Source: Ornithodoros turicata (lineage: Eukaryota > Arthropoda > Arachnida > Ixodida > Argasidae). From it: a DNA stretch of 64,000 bases. This document shows positions 19,513 to 29,059 of the stretch, piece by piece (positions within the stretch are counted from its first letter, which is position 1; the number at the start of each line of letters is the position of its first letter). A program made the translations under genes and the position numbers. The stretch spans positions 9,432,052 through 9,496,051 of the forward strand of contig NC_088209.1 in NCBI RefSeq assembly GCF_037126465.1, in the 5' to 3' direction. The notes under the pieces are model-generated. The model was not told where the DNA came from. It ran no database searches and worked only from the letters and a program-made list of their open reading frames with translations.

Positions 19513-22500
19513 CTTTGTACTGGAGATCGTCTCAGAAAAGCTGGAGTTCTGTGCAGCCTCAAAAGAGGCGGTCATGCGTTTCAGGAACTTATCTGCAGTC
19601 TACCGACCAGGGCACGTATATACCCTCTACGCGAGCCATATGCCTGGACAGGTAGTGCTCACGAGTGAAGTTTGTAAAAGAATGTCTTCATGCTTGGTTT
19701 GATTGGCATCCTTTGTACTCGAACCAAAACATCCTTGCCGGGCCAACTGGGTGGAATATCTCGATAGACAGGCACAGCAAACAATGTGTCGATCAAATGG
19801 GCCGCTAGCGTTTTCTTGTTGACAGAGAAGAGGTATTCAAGGGTAAATCTGGCTTTCAAAAAGATCATGCCCTACACGACTTCCCTGAACGAGCCTGTCT
19901 GCAACATAGTTCCCTCTGTGAACGTGACGTGTAATTCCAGGATGTAATTACATGAAAGGACGCGTTTTACACCCTCGAGAATGGGATGCAGCTCCACACG
20001 AAAAAAAACAACAAAAAAAAACAGAGTCTCATGACCAGTTGTTGTACAAAGAGTTGCTGTAGTCCGAGACCTCCATTACGAAGTTTTCGAAAAAGATAGT
20101 CATGACGCATCCTATCAAATGTAGAGTACCAGATTGTGGTGGCAAAAATCATGTGACAGGCGTGCACTACTTTGCGTGGGCATTGCAACACTTGCATAAG
20201 GTAAACCAGTTTAGCGGCTAGAAACACGTTGCATACCGTCGCTTACTGAAAAATTGAAAGATCTTTCTGCCTCCAGATGAAAGCGTGCTTCCTTATGTTG
20301 TCGTGCCTCTGAGCGACATTCGACTCGGGTTCCTGGTTTCTTGCAACGGGACGCGAAGATAACGAGAGTTTTGTTCCTGCCACGGAATTCCGCAGAAAGC
20401 TTCAGGTGTTGTCGCCCAGAGGCCGCACCAAACGTCAAAGGTCTTCTCCTTGTTCACACGCGTTCCGGACGCTTGGCCAAACAGATCAACTTGTTGCATG
20501 ACATTCACTAGGCTAGGTTTGTCTTTGGCAAGGAACGCAAGATCATCAGCATATGCGGCCACCTTGATCACAGTACCGGCCAGTCCGAACCCTTGGGTGT
20601 TATTCAGACGGATGACTCGCCGACACAGCGGCTCCATGTACAAGTCAAACAGCAGTAGTGACCGGGGGCAGACCTGTCGAACCGAGGATCGGAGCATGAT
20701 CGGTGCAGCAAGGGTGCTGTTAATGAAGAGGCTTGCTCGTAACAAAGCTTGATGCGAGCGCCTGCGTTAACGTATTCGAGCAATGCAGACAAATATGTGT
20801 GACATACGCGGTCAAAAGCTTTAGAAATGTCCTGCTGTAACATGGCTACATGGTCCCCCTCCTACCGACACCATTACAGAATGGTACGCAGCACACGATT
20901 ATTCGTCAGTATTGTCCTGCCCCTTATTCCGCAGGTTTGGTCATCACCTATCAATTGAGGTAACACAAGTTGTAGTCGGGCAGCCATAACTTTGTCATAT
21001 ATCTTGTAATCCAGATTGTAATCGACATTGCATATGGTTATTGGCAGTACCTTTGCAGTCGAACCTTCTGCAACTTTTTTAGAAACCAGAACGGTTTGCG
21101 ATCGGCGCTAACTGCCGGAAAAAAATCCCATTTTCTTGAGCATCAGCGTCTACATCCAACAAAATAGGCAGGAGATAAGCGGTAAACTTTTTGTAAAACT
21201 CGCCACCTAGACCGTCAGGGCCAAGGGAACGATTTAAGTTCAGTGATGCAATTGCGTTGCTGATTTCTTGTTCTGTGAACGGCGACGCTAACATTTCTGT
21301 TTCCTGTTCCCGAACTTACGCGTTTCAGAGAGGAAAGCTGGAATACAACCTTGATTGACAGTGGTTGCTGCCGTCCCAAAAAAACTACTGCAATACTGCA
21401 CAAAAAGGGTCTCTATGTCCACGAGGTCAGTCACCACTTTCCCCTCACTCTCCAAGCACGTGATGAGCCGACCACCCGTGTGCTTACGCTCCTCCGCGAT
21501 ACTGCTTTTTGTGGGAACTTCACCAGCAAGGAACCGTTTGGATCTCGACCTAACTCTTGCGCCTTCGTACCGATTATGGCCGAGGAGTTCTACACGATGT
21601 TTAATGTCGCTTATCTCCTGTAAATACGACCCAGGGTTTCCTGCTTCCCACTGCAGTAGAGCTTGGTACGACTCTTTCAGCTTGCTCTCTTCATATGTGC
21701 GTTGATAGGACAATATGTTACTTCGCTCAATTGCAAATGATCTGACCTCATGCTTAAGTACTGTCGTTGCGCCGCCCCACACCTCGTGTCAGAGCTGATA
21801 TCGGCGAGCCTATCCACAACATATTCCACAAACGGCACGTCATCAAGGAGCTGTGCATTCATCTTCCGCTACTCGACCTCGAATCGCCTATGCCGCAGGC
21901 TCGATTTCCGAAGGTGACGATTACGAGGCAGTGATGAGTAAAGTACACTGGATAAACGTCATACTGAGACACATCTTTGAGCTGATTTTGGCCTCGGGAA
22001 AAATATATCCGATCCAACCTTGCATGTGAGCTGCCTTGAAAGTGTGTGGACTTGACAGTTGCGTGTGTACTGAGCTCGGCTGCGTCCGTAAAACCGTATG
22101 CCTCGACTATGCATTTAAGGCACTCAGCACTAGGGTCTTCTATCCCCCGGGGCGTGCTACGGTCATTGGCTGACAGAACACAATTAAAGTCCCCTATGAA
22201 CACCATGTTACAGTTTGTGTTGACGTCATTACGCGCATAAACAACTGAAATTCTCCTAAGCTCTCCACCAATGAGGGCATCGAGCATAGCTGCCCTACCC
22301 TCTACGCTGCTGCCCTCTAACTATAGGAAAGGCTCTTTCGTACGAAAAGCATAACTCCAGCCGAGTGACCAACAGCGTGGCTTACAACAACGCCATACTA
22401 ATCCATGAAATATTGGGACAGCATCTGCTCGATGCCCTGTTCAGCCCCCATCTTGCTCTCTTGGGCAGAGAAAACGTTGATTGGCGGGTAGCTGTCAAGG

Positions 22501-22690
22501 AGACGTTTCAACTGATATTGCTTCTTTTTCGCGTTTAGCCCTCGCACGTTAAGGGTAGCAAAACTAAGGTAACACTTTTTTCTTTCCCACCTGTTATTAA
22601 CAAATACGCACAGGTACACGCAAGTACAAGTACGTCACACTCTTGCAACGCCGAGGGCCATTACAAAACCTCTAAAGAGAAAACTGCATA
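19513..22690 (-). pseudogene. Second L1/Tx1-type LINE, ORF2 from endonuclease to post-RT region
   Basis: Reading on the - strand: LSFATLNVRGLNAKKKQYQL (22398-22619), MVFIGDFNCVLSANDR with LDRIYFS and a late His (21859-22287), a linker, SLGPDGLGGEFYK (21079-21294), QQDISKAFDRVCH (20604-20843) and the catalytic AYADDLAF (20293-20745). The post-RT block YSTFDRMRHDYLFRKLRNGG (19967-20227) follows. The domain order is endonuclease then RT, as in L1/Tx1. Multiple frameshifts and stops make it inactive. The 3' end continues at 14205-13836 beyond the Gypsy insertion. ORF1 is missing, so the copy is 5' truncated. Confidence 0.88.
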
Positions 22691-23000
22691 CTTTTAAGTT
22701 TTGAAAACTCGACTTCGACTTAGCCCACACACCATACGGTTTCTCCCATTACACCCGAGGGAAACAGTCAGGTACGATATTGTCATGCTTATAGCCTTGT
22801 ACTGTCTGTGAAAACTTCGTATGGCTGACAGGAATGAAGAACCATTAATGCCTTCTATGAAATACTTTCAGATGGAAATAACCCAACTTAAGCTGTGCCT
22901 TATGCGACGTTTAGAGCTGCTAGATTGGCTAGAAATGCTGTCTGATGCCCTTATGTGCTTGCAGAATTGTTATGTCCAAATTCAAAAGCTAAGCTAACAC
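22690..23000 (+). repeat. Inverted LINE 3' fragment
   Basis: The + strand reads as the same C-terminal/3' region found on the - strand at 13940-14205 (cacaccatacggtttctccc, then cttatagcctt). It abuts the - strand segment 22575-22690 in opposite orientation. This resembles the 5' inversion made by twin priming during LINE insertion, or a later inversion. Confidence 0.6.
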
Positions 23001-23030
23001 ACCTCCTCAGCGACTTCCAAGGACGTGTCA

Positions 23031-23103
23031 TCTGGTAGAGCCTGGTAGAGCCCTGGACCGGAAATCTAGAAGATGTAGGTACGAATCCTACAGCTGGCAA
23101 ACC
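23031..23103 (+). repeat. tRNA-like module (copy 3)
   Basis: The + strand carries tggtagagccctgg, ctggaccggaaatctag and a slightly altered B-box (aggtacgaatcc). It is followed at 23104-23270 by a fragment matching the 5' start of LINE ORF1 (compare 13620-13760), just as copy 2 is. Confidence 0.6.
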
Positions 23104-23270
23104 TTTCCTGTGCCTTTCATATTTCATCGTTAATTTCTTAGGCAATTTGGGGCTTTGCATGTATTTGGCCTTTCTATGTTGTTCCAGCCTCAGAACATCA
23201 GTCCTCTCATGTTGAACAGTTGCTGCTTGCGTCGATCCCGTCGTATGATTGCGTGTATGAGTGGGAAGAA
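23104..23270 (+). repeat. LINE ORF1 5' fragment following a tRNA-like module
   Basis: The + strand encodes a piece (LCCSSLRTSVLSC) nearly identical to the beginning of the ORF1 at 13758 (LCCSSLRTSVFSC). It shows the same junction between module and ORF1 on the other strand. Short and without the rest of the gene. Confidence 0.6.
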
Positions 23271-23351
23271 TGTAAGAGTGTGAAACAGTGAGAGACAGTG
23301 GTTGAATTGTCCCTTCAGATGACGCGCCCGTGGAAGTCGCTGGGGAGGTGT

Positions 23352-23427
23352 GTTAGCTTAGCTCAATTGGTAGGGGCCTGGGCCGGAAATCCAGGAGATG
23401 TGGGTTCGAGTCCTACAGCTGGCTAAC
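23352..23427 (+). repeat. Best-preserved tRNA-like module (76 bases, cloverleaf-foldable)
   Basis: The acceptor stem GTTAGCT/AGCTGGC, D stem GCTC/GGGC, anticodon stem CTGGG/TCCAG and T stem GTGGG/CCTAC with loop TTCGAGT all pair. The anticodon loop is CCGGAAA, so the nominal anticodon is GGA (Ser), but position 33 is C instead of the near-invariant U. The variable arm is short, unlike a true tRNA-Ser. A tRNA-derived repeat is more likely than a functional tRNA gene. Following bases again match the LINE/SINE unit seen at the other copies. Confidence 0.65.
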
Positions 23428-23821
23428 CTTTTCTGTGACTTCCATCTTTAACCGTTAATCCCTTACGTGCTCAGGTGGGACGCAATGATAAGTAATGCCT
23501 CGCGATGGGAAAAAATCAATTCACACGTGTCATCGTGTACAGACCTTTCAGCCGAGAAGACATTATTCCTTAGTTTCGTAGAACTGATGAGGCAGAAACT
23601 GGATGCTACGATATTTACTGAAGTCGGTTCTCATCAGTCTATGAATGGGTTGTGATGTGGTCTACGTTAGTCAAAGAAGTGCACGTCTTATGCCAAAGCA
23701 AGAGGCGAAAGACGAGGCTTTAGAAAAAACAGGAACCAACTCCTTGGCAGAATGTTGCGGTTTATAGTTCGCAGGAACATCATGCTCAGCATTGAATTAT
23801 CATTTTGAAGTTGGTCCCCGG

Positions 23822-23893
23822 TCAAGTTTTGCGCTGGAAGCCAATTTTGCAGCCACCCCAGTTGCATCCGCCTTGGATTGCAGTGTCCGGTCT
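23822..23893 (-). CDS. Terminal exon of a tick Salp14/basic-tail-like secreted protein (candidate)
   Basis: On the - strand a good acceptor (cgtggttgtgtttcag) precedes 24 codons ending in TGA. The product contains GGCNWGGCKIGFQRKT: the G-x-C-x-x-G-x-C pattern followed by basic residues that closes the Salp14/basic-tail family of tick salivary proteins. The frame is phase 0, matching the phase-0 donor of the exon at 43055-43141 on the same strand, which carries the preceding part of the same cysteine pattern. The family call rests on motif spacing only. No AATAAA was found nearby. Confidence 0.5.
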   Translation of the reverse strand, partial: RPDTAIQGGCNWGGCKIGFQRKT

Positions 23894-24336
23894 CTGAAAC
23901 ACAACCACGAGAAAGGAAACGTTAAGTATGGTTGGAGGAATTTCGTACAGCTCTGCTGCTTTTAATATGTGATACCAACGTCTAGTATCCAATATGGAAT
24001 ACCAGAATAGCCACCAAAAACATTCATTACACAACCACATGAAATCTTCCCGTGAATACCTGCGCCCCTCCGAGAGGGCAATTCGTGTCGAGTAGTTGCG
24101 GAAATACTGATCCGCAAAAAGCAGTGACCAGGTGTCCACCTGACTCTGATGGCGAATTCGGGTGGCCATCTCGTGGCAACACGGCCTAGCACTCGGAAAT
24201 TGCTAGGTGGATGCCGAGCTGGATCACGTGACCGTTGCCACACGAACATGAGTGATAGGAATCTAGCGGTTTTAGTTACTTGGATCGCGCTAGGTGCATC
24301 GCGGTTGCCCGTCTTCGAGTTCCATCGTCTACTAAA

Positions 24337-24807
24337 TCATGTGATTTCAATGTGCGGGGCAATGAGGGCACTCGCCACCGTTCCACCCTTCGTCGCTCCG
24401 CAACGTTGTTTCGGACCGCGAGACGAGACGTCGTAATCGTTCTTTAAATGTTCGTCGTCCTCGACAAAGAGTCCAGCCGCGTGCACTGTTTCTTGAGCCA
24501 GAGGCGTGGAATGAAGCACGACGTCCAAAATACTCCTGTAGGCATACAACTCGTTGGAACTGACGACCTTGTTGTTCGCATAAACGGTGACCATCTTAAA
24601 CATGCCGCTCAACAGGTGGTTTATTGGGAAAACGACATCTTTCTCGTCCATTTCTTCCCCGTCGTCGCGAACAATGCGCACGGTCAAAGACACGAAGCTA
24701 CCGTAGAGATCCAAGTGTCCCCGTTGCAAATTTTGAATAGAAAATTCGATAACGGAATTATTTACTCCGTTGACCGGATAAAAAAGTTGGTACAAAGTAT
24801 CTTCCAC
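24337..24807 (-). pseudogene. Polinton major capsid protein (double jelly-roll), N-terminal fragment
   Basis: About 130 residues of recognisable similarity: IEFSIQNLQRGHLDLYGSF, then VVFPINHLLSGMFKMVTVYA, ELYAYRSILDVVL and AGLFVEDDE. This is the N-terminal jelly-roll region of the Polinton/adintovirus capsid (related to transposon-derived proteins annotated as F54H12.2-like in invertebrates). Full capsid proteins are roughly four times longer, so the gene is cut off at about 24340-24430. Beyond that the frame turns to unrelated sequence. Confidence 0.85.
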
Positions 24808-24827
24808 GCCATATTGAACAGAAGGGG

Positions 24828-25220
24828 TTAGAATATCATCACGTCACTCGTAAGACAGATCGGCGTCTGTATTTTTCCTTTCGTTGACGTCATGATGGAC
24901 GGAGCGCGCTGCGGATGTGTGACCTTCACGGCGTACCAAAGATATCTGCAGGTGCTTAGTGTGTCGGCGCCTTTCGTTGTCTTTTGGGGCGTTTCTTCCC
25001 ATTGTTGTTTCCAGAGCCCTCCATGGAATCCAGCACGTCTCTCCCCGTTGCTATGGCCGTCTTTTTTACTGCGCGCGATATTCCTTCGCCATCGGTTCCG
25101 CGCCAAGCGCTTCAACGTTCTCTTGGCGATCGGTTTTATTTGCTGCCAGATGGGAACGATAAACTTGGATATGTTGCTCAACACACCGCCCCCTCGTTGG
25201 AAAGGGGGTTCCGTGTACAC
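24828..25220 (-). CDS. pVI-like minor core/capsid protein of Polinton
   Basis: An ORF of 130 codons between the penton-like and capsid genes. It begins with a Gly-rich, then amphipathic N-terminus (GGGVLSNISKFIVPIWQQ) followed by basic residues (KRTLKRLARNRWRR). Position and composition fit the adenovirus pVI-like protein of Polintons, thought to act in capsid assembly or membrane disruption. The C-terminal half is low in similarity features and may run past the true end through a frameshift. Medium confidence. Confidence 0.55.
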   Translation of the reverse strand: MYTEPPFQRGGGVLSNISKFIVPIWQQIKPIAKRTLKRLARNRWRRNIARSKKDGHSNGERRAGFHGGLWKQQWEETPQKTTKGADTLSTCRYLWYAVKVTHPQRAPSIMTSTKGKIQTPICLTSDVMIF

Positions 25221-25225
25221 GGGAA

Positions 25226-26540
25226 TTATTTTAGTACAGATTTGAAATACAACGTTAGATTGGTTCTGCCTTTGGACCGCAACGGCAGACGTCTTCCCGT
25301 TTCGTCCGCGAGAACGATCGTCACTGAGGGAATTTTGGATTGAGAGAGGTTAAAATACTGAATGTTATCTAACGTGTAGGTGACGACGTGCTTGTCTTTC
25401 TCGTAATAAAAGGGTAGTACTTTTAATATCGGTTTTTTCCCACTCCCCACGTACGAGGGTTCCACGATATCCGTGTAGACGATTATGTTGTGAAACGGGG
25501 GTTCTAGGAGTACCTCGACGGCGCTCGAGGCATCCTCCTCCTCCCCCGTGAACGCGGTACGCGATTCGAAGCCCAAAAGCACGACCAGGTACTTGGAAAG
25601 TCTTAAGGTGGAGGTGCCCTCAGAAAGCCGAATTTTACATTTCTCTTCGGTTTCATCGAAGCTGAAGCGCGCGCGTTCGCCTACGCGCTGGTTAATTGCA
25701 TCCAGAAGTGCTTGTGGCACCTCATAATAGCCGGGAGGCAGACGTACTTGCAAAGATCGAGGAACTTTCGTCTTGATCGTGATAGAAAATTGACGCGCTA
25801 CGGGGAGAGAGACGCGTAACGTTTCTCTGTGTCTCTCGACGGGTGTGAGATGTAGCAGCTTGACAAAGGGTTCCGGTATGTGCAACCCTTTCGGCGTTTT
25901 CATAGTGTAGATATTATCCGCGAATTCTAGCGAGGCGTCCAGCTTGTGCGTTTGGAAATACTTGTTGAGTGTTACGTAGGGACGTGGTTTCCGAATTCAA
26001 AGTGACGTCGTCGAAAGCGACGGGCGCGGCGTGCTCTAATAACATGGAGGTGGCTTCACGCTCGCTCAATTTGGGAGGCTTCACCGCACGACCTGCTTCG
26101 CGGGACGCTAGCGAGGCGTCGAGCGCCGGTGCGAGACGAGGGTCCAATTTCACGGGTTTCACGTCCACGGGTAAGACGAAGTCGTATCGCGATTTATTGT
26201 ACGCGAAAGAAACGTTAAATTCCGAAAGGGCTTTTCCCAAATCCCCCTCGAGATCCGAGGTGACACGAAAAGTTATCCAGGCTTCGACCGTGTCCTCGAC
26301 AGAAACCTCGATTTTCGCATCTTGCCTTTCGTACCCGATATTTAAAAAATTGTTGCTTATGCTGAGATCCATCAGACCGACTTTATAGCGATTCGAGAGC
26401 TGAAGCGGACTATCGAAAGCTACCGTGAAGGCGTTGAGTTTATTCAAGGGAAACTTATCCATGCTGGCGTTCGAGAGCAGGTGGACGTAGATGTCTGACG
26501 TCAGTTCCCAATCTTGACCACGTCGCTGCTCGGAACCCAA
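25226..26540 (-). pseudogene. Penton-like minor capsid protein, one frameshift
   Basis: Two frames in sequence: 25914-26540 (IYVHLLSNASMDKF, then LSNRYKVGLMDLSISNNFLN) and 25226-25903 (RLPPGYYEVPQALLDAINQ, IVYTDIVEPSYVG, YFNLSQSKIPSVTIVLADE). The switch falls near 25975. The combined region matches the widespread Polinton minor capsid (single jelly-roll penton) protein often annotated as an uncharacterised invertebrate protein. The N-terminus overlaps the end of the integrase reading frame. It would form the capsid vertices. Confidence 0.85.
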
Positions 26541-26974
26541 CTGTCGTGTTCCTTGTCATAGCCGAACCAGCGAACCAAGTAGAAGCTCTGACCGTTCACT
26601 TGCTTCTTTCTCAGCACTTTTGTTACTGGCCAAGGCTGATTGGCGTCTCGGGTTACGACGAGTACCTCCTCCGGGTAGAAAGATCCGTCCACTTCCTTAC
26701 TCCGGTTATCTTCCAGGTGCACGACGGGAGAGGAGGTGTCTCTCAGGCGGGAGATGGTGAAAATCTGAGGCGACCAACTCCGTTCCGAGCTCTTATGAAA
26801 ACCTTTTCTGTGTAGTACGACCTTCACTTTATCTCCCACATTGAGCTTCTTTTCCACGGAGGGTACGACAAGCTTCCCATTTATCTTATTGAACAGCTCC
26901 AATTCGTTTTCGGGTGTGACTTCGGACGGACTGATGCCCAAAGTCCTGTGTTTGGTGGTGTTGTAGTCGCGCAC
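26501..26974 (-). pseudogene. Polinton integrase C-terminus with chromodomain
   Basis: Begins with the end of the retroviral-type core (RDYNTTKHRTLGISPSEVT), continues through an SH3-like part (LNVGDKVKVVLHRKGFHKSS) and ends in a chromodomain (YLVRWFGYDKEHDSWVP). Chromodomains target integration to marked chromatin. The catalytic DDE core that should precede it is missing: the N-terminal piece at 27110-27290 joins almost directly to this part. Frame open but enzyme dead. Confidence 0.88.
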
Positions 26975-27109
26975 GATCTTGGAAAGTGCGGAAACGAAGT
27001 GGTATTTTCCGGTTACTCTTTACTCCGGTACTTTACCAGTCGCGTAAAGTACGTATCACCCATTGTGCCTGCGATGCTTTGATTACTGGAGAGAAGGTGG
27101 AATACATGT

Positions 27110-27290
27110 GGACATTTGCCACACATCGTTGATCTTGAGCGCGATGATGTGTCTCCTATTAAACTTTCTTCTGACCGGATGGTGTAGCGTGTAGACGTCC
27201 AGCTTTCTGAGAATGGCGAGAGCCTACTTTTTGCTCAAGAGATGCGCTTTTCTATAGCGGTCCACACACCCCAAACCACCCGCTGGTTTC
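27110..27290 (-). pseudogene. Polinton integrase N-terminal piece; catalytic core deleted
   Basis: In a frame with stops, the - strand reads RYRKAHLLSKK, then ALAILRKLDVYTLHHPVRR and IALKINDVWQM, the N-terminal region of Polinton integrases that leads into the first catalytic Asp. Shortly after NDVWQM the similarity breaks and resumes only near the end of the core (27010). The DDE residues are therefore lost through an internal deletion. Confidence 0.7.
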
Positions 27291-27764
27291 TCATATCCCT
27301 CCATAAGTCGTCCACGCAATGGAGGCTTCCTGCTGCTGTTGAGGCACGCGAGATTTGGGCAGAGAAATCAGGCGCAATAGTTTCGAGACTTTGGGGAACC
27401 AGGAAGGTTTCTTTTCCGTTCTACGTTGCAACAAATAATTGACGAGTTCATAAACGGAGGGGTGCCTGATGGGCTTGCCCGACACGGAGACACAGCCCTC
27501 GCAATCCCAGGAAAGAACCTTCTTTAATTCCGAGACGACCCTTTCTGCTTCCTCTTCGTCCACCTCTGGAGAGAGGACCGAACAGTCAATGTCATTTGTA
27601 GCGTCGGACGCCTTGTTTTTATTGTCGTAGGGGTCAAATCCGTACTGCATGAGTATGCGATACAGTGCTTGTAGTAAGAGTTTCACTTTGACGTCGTCAC
27701 TCTCCTTCGAGGAAAGAATGTTTCCGATGAAGGAGGAGGTGGTCACTTCAATTATCTTGGCCAT
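27291..27764 (-). CDS. Conserved Polinton protein of unknown role (copy B, intact)
   Basis: A 157-codon ORF, homologous to the broken one at 3867-4160. Its ATG overlaps the pX-like gene, and its 3' end runs next to the integrase start. Notable features are KESDDVKVKLLLQALYRILM, an acidic stretch (EVDEEEAERVVSELK) and a basic C-terminus (LLRLISLPKSRVPQQQQ). Probably helical. The two copies keep the same start and acidic segment, arguing for a real gene. I do not recognise the family. Confidence 0.6.
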   Translation of the reverse strand: MAKIIEVTTSSFIGNILSSKESDDVKVKLLLQALYRILMQYGFDPYDNKNKASDATNDIDCSVLSPEVDEEEAERVVSELKKVLSWDCEGCVSVSGKPIRHPSVYELVNYLLQRRTEKKPSWFPKVSKLLRLISLPKSRVPQQQQEASIAWTTYGGI

Positions 27765-27770
27765 TGGCGA

Positions 27771-27987
27771 AACACGGTGGAAAGTAGGAGAGGAACGACC
27801 GAAGAAAGAACACCCTGTCCTCGCTGCTAAGACAGATAGCGCTTCAAACGTTGCGGATTCTTGTGAATCTTTTTGTAGGCACGCGTCGTAAAAAGCGTTT
27901 GTGCTTCTTCAAACGCGCGAACGTGTCTGGAGCTAGAGTCACCTTTCCGTTCAATACATTGAGGCAAATTTCGGAGAGGTGTTTCAT
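27771..27987 (-). pseudogene. pX-like small basic protein, frameshifted (copy B)
   Basis: Counterpart of 3635-3883. The start MKHLSEICLNVLNGK and the basic run RLKKHKRFLRR are in frame, then an indel moves the remainder, including the hydrophobic tail, out of frame. The next ORF starts at 27764, so the overlapping arrangement is the same as in copy A. Confidence 0.6.
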
Positions 27988-28068
27988 GTTGGACGAAGAA
28001 GAACGTCTCAAGACGCGGAGGGGGTAGAGTGGAGAGTAGTTTGAGTAAAGTGAGGTGAGGGCGGAGAT

Positions 28069-28714
28069 TCATTTCGGAGCGTAGATATATTGACGTTCTC
28101 CCGGAAAGATATTGCTACGCAACCTGTGGTCATCGTGCATATAGTTGTGAAGATCCACGAGTAAATAAGCGTGGGGCGACGACATCGCTTGTTTATATGC
28201 GTCCAGAAAATACTCAAATCTTTTTCTGGCAAATAGCTGTTGCCCGAAATGTTCCATCTGGTGCACGGTGCGCACGGTGTGCCACAGGACGACGTAACTG
28301 GCGTTGTAGGGTATAGTTCTAAAATGGCTACTGTCGAAAAAGATGTTTGGAACTAGTAAGAAGATCAACGCGCTTGGCATGGTGAGAACCCCGAATGAAA
28401 AAATCGGTCACCTCCTTCAAGGAACCAGCATCGGTCATGTGATCGTCGACGACGATCAGCGTAGCGCGCGACGTGTCCCACTCACGCTCCTTCGTAAATT
28501 TTACGGAGTCCCCAAATTCGTCCTGTATGCTCGGCGAAGCATATTTCTGCACGTAGAATATTTGTGACGGAGGCCTGTCCACCACGTCGTTCAGGTTCCT
28601 CAGCACGTTCGCAACGAACGTAGATTTGCCACACACAGAGGGGCCGCTTAAGATACAGTGAAAAGGATGATGGAAACGAAAAGGTTCGGGGGAAGACATG
28701 TTGGGTGCGTACAC
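28069..28714 (-). pseudogene. FtsK/A32-like genome-packaging ATPase, frameshifted (copy B)
   Basis: The N-terminal frame (28328-28714) has Walker A GPSVCGKST and Walker B-like TLIVVDDHMTD. The C-terminal frame (28069-28380) has YNASYVVLWHTVRTVHQ and ends RQYIYAPK. The frameshift is near 28350, about 30-60 residues further along the protein than the one in copy A. The two copies therefore decayed independently after being functional. Confidence 0.88.
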
Positions 28715-28764
28715 TCTACACGAAGAAAAAGAAGAGACTGAGACTCGTAGAGAAATGCAATGCT

Positions 28765-28770
28765 TTTATT
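28765..28770 (-). terminator. Polyadenylation signal after the small Polinton ORF (copy B)
   Basis: AATAAA on the - strand, just beyond the small ORF's stop (28795). Conserved with 2838-2843 in copy A. Confidence 0.5.
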
Positions 28771-28794
28771 TACGCGTCGTCGTCGTCCTCTATA

Positions 28795-29049
28795 TCAGAA
28801 CTGGGTTTCCCAATAGAGATTATCCAGGCTAAAGTTGGACTTCTTTTGCGTCGGTCTGTCGGCCGCTAAGATGCGGTCGAGCGTCTTCATCTTGTCCTGA
28901 CACATTTCTTGATGTGCAGGCAACCATTCCAAGTGGTGGACTTGAAAGGCTTCCTCCACGATGCCACGAACAAATTCGCGAAGTTCTTCGTTTTTTGTCT
29001 TTCCTCGCCGACGAAAAATGCAGAATAAACTACACATGGCGTTTTCCAC
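28795..29049 (-). CDS. Small conserved Polinton ORF (copy B, intact)
   Basis: Encodes 84 residues: a Cys/Phe-rich start (MCSLFCIFRRRGK), then NEELREFVRGIVEEAF and KMKTLDRILAADR. Only about 40 bases separate its ATG from the TATA box at 29090-29096. The same gene in copy A is broken by an indel. The conserved ILAADR and LDNLYWE segments suggest a real product; family unknown. Confidence 0.6.
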   Translation of the reverse strand: MENAMCSLFCIFRRRGKTKNEELREFVRGIVEEAFQVHHLEWLPAHQEMCQDKMKTLDRILAADRPTQKKSNFSLDNLYWETQF

Positions 29050-29059
29050 GTATTGGTCA

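Noticed and set aside
23352..23427. Functional tRNA-Ser gene (anticodon GGA)
   Set aside because: It folds, but position 33 is C, the variable arm is too short for tRNA-Ser, and degenerate copies with the same flanks occur at LINE boundaries.
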